Below, one piece after another: positions 6,247-7,773 of a DNA stretch of 7,773 bases. Numbering within the stretch: the first letter of the stretch is position 1; every line of letters begins with the position of its first letter. The stretch is from Flavobacteriaceae bacterium (GTDB lineage: Bacteria; Bacteroidota; Bacteroidia; Flavobacteriales; Flavobacteriaceae): assembly GCA_947458575.1 (NCBI GenBank), contig CANHBE010000117.1, positions 1 to 7,773 of the forward strand, written 5' to 3'. The position numbers and the translations under genes are program-made. The notes below the pieces were generated by a model, which worked only from the letters and a program-made list of their open reading frames with translations, was not told the DNA's origin and made no database searches.

Positions 6247-6380
6247 TTAACCGCAAGGTGCGCAAAGGTTTACGCAAGGTTCGCTGTGTGTAAATAAACA
6301 AATAGTTAATTTAAAGAAAAACACAAACCCTTCCTATTCCATTGCGTTCGTAGCGCAAAACTTAGCGCTCATTGCGGTAA
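6247..6380. repeat. Palindromic intergenic repeat element C (CGCAAAG type)
   Basis: The left arm (6247-6284) begins TTAACCGCAAGGTGCGCAAA. The right arm (6344-6380) ends AGCGCTCATTGCGGTAA. The reverse complement of the right arm aligns along the whole left arm with scattered mismatches (shared ACCGCAA, GCGC, AAG.TTT and two later CGC blocks). About 59 bases of AT-rich spacer separate the arms. The 'CCGCAAAG-CGCAAAG ... CTTTGCG-CTTTGCGG' pattern is one I recall as dispersed in Bacteroidota and some other genomes. It lies between the rpmE2 terminator and the promoter of the GlmU-like gene. This stretch otherwise holds no gene. Confidence 0.75.
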
Positions 6381-6395
6381 AAAAAATCATATACA

Positions 6396-6427
6396 AAACA
6401 AAAAGCCTCTCCAAATGGAAAGGCTTT
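6396..6427 (-). terminator. Intrinsic terminator of rpmE2
   Basis: AAAGCCTCTCC (6402-6412) pairs with GGAAAGGCTTT (6417-6427) around AAAT with one mismatch. On the minus strand the stem is followed by TTTTTGTTTTG. It starts 24 bases after the rpmE2 stop codon. Confidence 0.85.
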
Positions 6428-6451
6428 CTTGTATTTTGAACACTATATTTC

Positions 6452-6703
6452 TTATTTACCGTGTTTAGCGTACTTGGTTTTGAATTTATCAATACGTCCT
6501 GCTGTATCGATAAGTTTTGATTTACCGGTGTAAAAAGGGTGAGAAGTTCTTGAAATCTCCATTTTTACAACTGGATATTCAACACCTTCGTGTACAATTG
6601 TCTCTCTTGTTTCAGCTGTAGATTTGGTGATAAAAACATCATCATTCGACATGTCTTTGAAAGCAACTAATCTGTAATTTTCTGGGTGAACTCCTTTTTT
6701 CAT
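6452..6703 (-). CDS. rpmE2: 50S ribosomal protein L31, type B (zinc-free)
   Basis: An 83-residue L31 that sits at the central protuberance of the large ribosomal subunit and takes part in a bridge to the small subunit. It starts MKKGVHPENYRLVAFKDMSN and carries the type B block SRTSHPFYTGKSKLIDTAGR (about 51-70), followed by the lysine-rich tail IDKFKTKYAKHGK. There is no cysteine at all, so it is the C- form that cannot bind zinc. In many bacteria such paralogues replace the zinc form under zinc limitation; in Flavobacteria it is usually the only L31, and that is probably the case here. Length is normal. It forms its own transcription unit, with a strong promoter, a roughly 100-base structured leader and a terminator. 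Confidence 0.95.
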   Translation of the reverse strand: MKKGVHPENYRLVAFKDMSNDDVFITKSTAETRETIVHEGVEYPVVKMEISRTSHPFYTGKSKLIDTAGRIDKFKTKYAKHGK

Positions 6704-6759
6704 GGTAAATTTTATTTTTCTTTTTGGTTACAATTTCGTTTCGCGGCTTCTTATCTCTG

Positions 6760-6775
6760 AAGGTGTAAACGCCTT
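6760..6775 (-). promoter_or_regulatory. Hairpin in the rpmE2 leader
   Basis: The 16-base near-palindrome AAGGTGTAAACGCCTT pairs over 7 bp (one wobble) around a 2-base centre. In the mRNA the loop would adjust to 4 or more bases. It lies roughly 30-45 bases after the predicted rpmE2 transcription start and about 57 bases before the ATG. It may be part of an autoregulatory leader or an operator; nothing in the sequence decides between them. Confidence 0.35.
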
Positions 6776-6808
6776 ATAACTTTTTTTATATTTATTTTTT
6801 TGAGTGTG

Positions 6809-6838
6809 CAAATTTACACTTATTTTTCAAAAATCAAA
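6809..6838 (-). promoter_or_regulatory. rpmE2 promoter
   Basis: On the minus strand TTTG (complement of 6835-6838), an 18-base spacer and TAAATTTG (complement of 6809-6816) match both elements of the Bacteroidota promoter without mismatch. This predicts a start near 6803 and a leader of about 100 bases, long for a small ribosomal protein gene. Confidence 0.65.
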
Positions 6839-6903
6839 TGTTTATTTACTTTTTTTAAATGAATATCTGAAACATATTTTATAGTCTGTAAAATGGGAAT
6901 TGT

Positions 6904-6911
6904 TATATTTG
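6904..6911 (+). promoter_or_regulatory. -7 box of the DUF4199-glycosyltransferase operon
   Basis: TATATTTG matches TAnnTTTG exactly. A convincing -33 TTTG is missing; TTTTA at 6877-6881 is the closest. The predicted start near 6917 would make an ATG at 6920 almost leaderless, which favours the ATG at 6938 as the true start of the next gene. Confidence 0.55.
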
Positions 6912-6937
6912 TAGCTTAAATGCTAATTCAAAAACAA

Positions 6938-7465
6938 ATGGAAGAATTAAGAAAAAACGCGGCACGATACGGACTATTCCTAGGTATATTTATTATAGTA
7001 ACGACAACGCTTGTATATGCGATAGACATTTCGCTATTTACAGCTTCTTGGTACGGTATGCTTAATATGGCAATTGTCATAGGTTTTGGGGCTTTTGCTG
7101 CAGTGCAATCGAAGAAAAACCAAGGTGGATTCCTAACTTTTAAAGAAACTTTTACTAGTTTTTTAGTAGCTGTATTGGTCGGACTATTTATTTCTACCCT
7201 TTTTTCAATTTTGTTATTTAATGTAATTGATCCTGAAGCTAAACAAATCATCGCTGACAACGTAATCAAAATGACATCAGGCATGATGGAGAAGTTTGGC
7301 GCGAAACCTGCGGACATCAACAATGTCATTAAAGAAATGCAAAAAACAGATTCTTTTGGCGTTTATGGGCAATTAAAAGGATTCGTATTCAATATTGTCA
7401 TATACAGTATCATCGGTTTAATTACCGCATTAATCATCCGTCGAGAGCGCCCACAAAGTATCTAA
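6938..7465 (+). CDS. DUF4199 family membrane protein
   Basis: A 175-residue inner-membrane protein of the Bacteroidota DUF4199 family, whose function is unknown. Four hydrophobic segments are visible at about residues 12-29, 39-56, 73-96 and 148-167. The family motif GGFLTFKETFTSF (63-75) leads into segment 3. A polar stretch of about 50 residues (97-147), rich in Lys, Asp and Asn, separates segments 3 and 4. The start is placed at ATG 6938 (MEELRKNAARYG) because the -7 box ends at 6911 and relatives usually begin a few residues before the first membrane segment. An in-frame ATG at 6920 would add six residues. The glycosyltransferase gene begins 4 bases after its stop, so the two are co-transcribed, which suggests a role near a polyprenyl-phosphate sugar transferase. 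Confidence 0.85.
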   Translation: MEELRKNAARYGLFLGIFIIVTTTLVYAIDISLFTASWYGMLNMAIVIGFGAFAAVQSKKNQGGFLTFKETFTSFLVAVLVGLFISTLFSILLFNVIDPEAKQIIADNVIKMTSGMMEKFGAKPADINNVIKEMQKTDSFGVYGQLKGFVFNIVIYSIIGLITALIIRRERPQSI

Positions 7466-7469
7466 ATTA

Positions 7470-7773
7470 ATGAATTTATCTATCGTTATTCCGCTTCTTA
7501 ACGAAGATGAATCCCTGCGTGAACTTCACGACTGGATCGTGAAAGTAATGCAGGCAAATGCTTTTACCTATGAAATACTTTTTATTGACGATGGAAGTAC
7601 AGACCATTCGTGGGAAATTATAGAGCAGCTCGGACAGGAAAACCCAAATGTGAAAGGCATTCATTTTTTGAAAAATTATGGGAAATCGCAGGCGCTGCAC
7701 GCTGGCTTTGCCAAAGCTGAAGGTGAAGTCGTCATTACCATGGATGCAGACTTACAAGACAATCCCGAAGAAA
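7470..7773 (+). CDS. Family 2 glycosyltransferase, polyprenyl-phosphate type (partial, 3' end missing)
   Basis: The first 101 residues of a GT2-family transferase run off the right edge of the window. The protein starts MNLSIVIPLLNEDESLREL, with the N-terminal Rossmann strand and nucleotide-binding VIPxxNE motif. DDGS at 40-43 binds the nucleotide sugar, NYGKSQALHAGF (69-80) follows, and MDADLQD (91-97) contains the metal-binding D92-A-D94. This set resembles the dolichyl/undecaprenyl-phosphate mannose or glucose synthase subgroup, which loads a sugar from a nucleotide donor onto a lipid carrier at the cytoplasmic face of the inner membrane. The C-terminal part, which would show any membrane anchors, is outside the window. 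It follows the DUF4199 gene by 4 bases. Confidence 0.9.
   Translation, partial: MNLSIVIPLLNEDESLRELHDWIVKVMQANAFTYEILFIDDGSTDHSWEIIEQLGQENPNVKGIHFLKNYGKSQALHAGFAKAEGEVVITMDADLQDNPEE

Noticed and set aside
6241..6390. CRISPR-like array suggested by repeated CGCAA units
   Set aside because: The units are short, irregular and arranged as an inverted rather than a direct repeat with uniform spacers; no cas genes are present.
6928..7329. 133-codon minus-strand open frame opposite the DUF4199 gene
   Set aside because: It is the antisense shadow of a membrane-protein gene with clear family motifs and its own promoter.
7476..7700. 74-codon minus-strand open frame opposite the glycosyltransferase gene
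   Set aside because: The plus strand shows unmistakable GT2 motifs (DDGS, DAD), so this is an antisense shadow.
1..7773. Defence system, prophage, integron or other undescribed gene cluster
   Set aside because: Every well supported gene fits an ordinary envelope, translation or secretion family. No nuclease, integrase, transposase, toxin-antitoxin or reverse transcriptase motif was seen.

Overview
The window looks like chromosomal DNA of a Bacteroidota bacterium, most likely a Flavobacterium or close relative. The evidence is AT-rich intergenic DNA, start codons without Shine-Dalgarno sequences, promoters of the Bacteroidota type (TTTG, about 19 nt, TAnnTTTG), a type IX secretion (T9SS) C-terminal sorting domain, the GlmU-like protein typical of this phylum, a DUF4199 membrane protein and a zinc-free type B ribosomal protein L31. 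Family calls rest on motif recognition from memory, not on database searches.

Layout. 1-155: 3' end of an unidentified plus-strand gene. 179-1781: two minus-strand genes, an alpha/beta hydrolase followed by a membrane-anchored lytic transglycosylase, spaced like an operon. 1782-2111: a gene-free stretch with a weak plus-strand promoter candidate. 2112-3084: a small GNAT-like protein with an eroded acetyl-CoA loop, then a secreted T9SS-substrate gene broken by an in-frame TGA. 3103-3134: a terminator shared with the convergent gene mtaB (3180-4532, minus), a tRNA methylthiotransferase. 4533-4919: two different palindromic repeat elements, the mtaB promoter candidate and the terminator of the next gene. 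4920-6095: the GlmU-like gene (minus), with a compact promoter and an operator-like palindrome in its leader. 6247-6380: a third palindromic repeat family (CGCAAAG-type). 6452-6703: rpmE2 (L31, minus), with its own promoter, leader and terminator. 6938-7773: a plus-strand operon of a DUF4199 membrane protein and a family 2 glycosyltransferase that runs off the window.

Functionally this is mostly cell-envelope and translation housekeeping: peptidoglycan cleavage, amino-sugar activation, polyprenyl-linked sugar transfer, tRNA-A37 modification and a ribosomal protein. The minus-strand genes mtaB, glmU-like and rpmE2 appear to be three separate transcription units, because each has its own promoter candidate and a terminator. 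I see no defence system, prophage, CRISPR array, RNA gene or IS transposase. The most interesting parts are the non-coding layer (three repeat families in under 2 kb, structured leaders), the interrupted T9SS gene and the degenerate GNAT.
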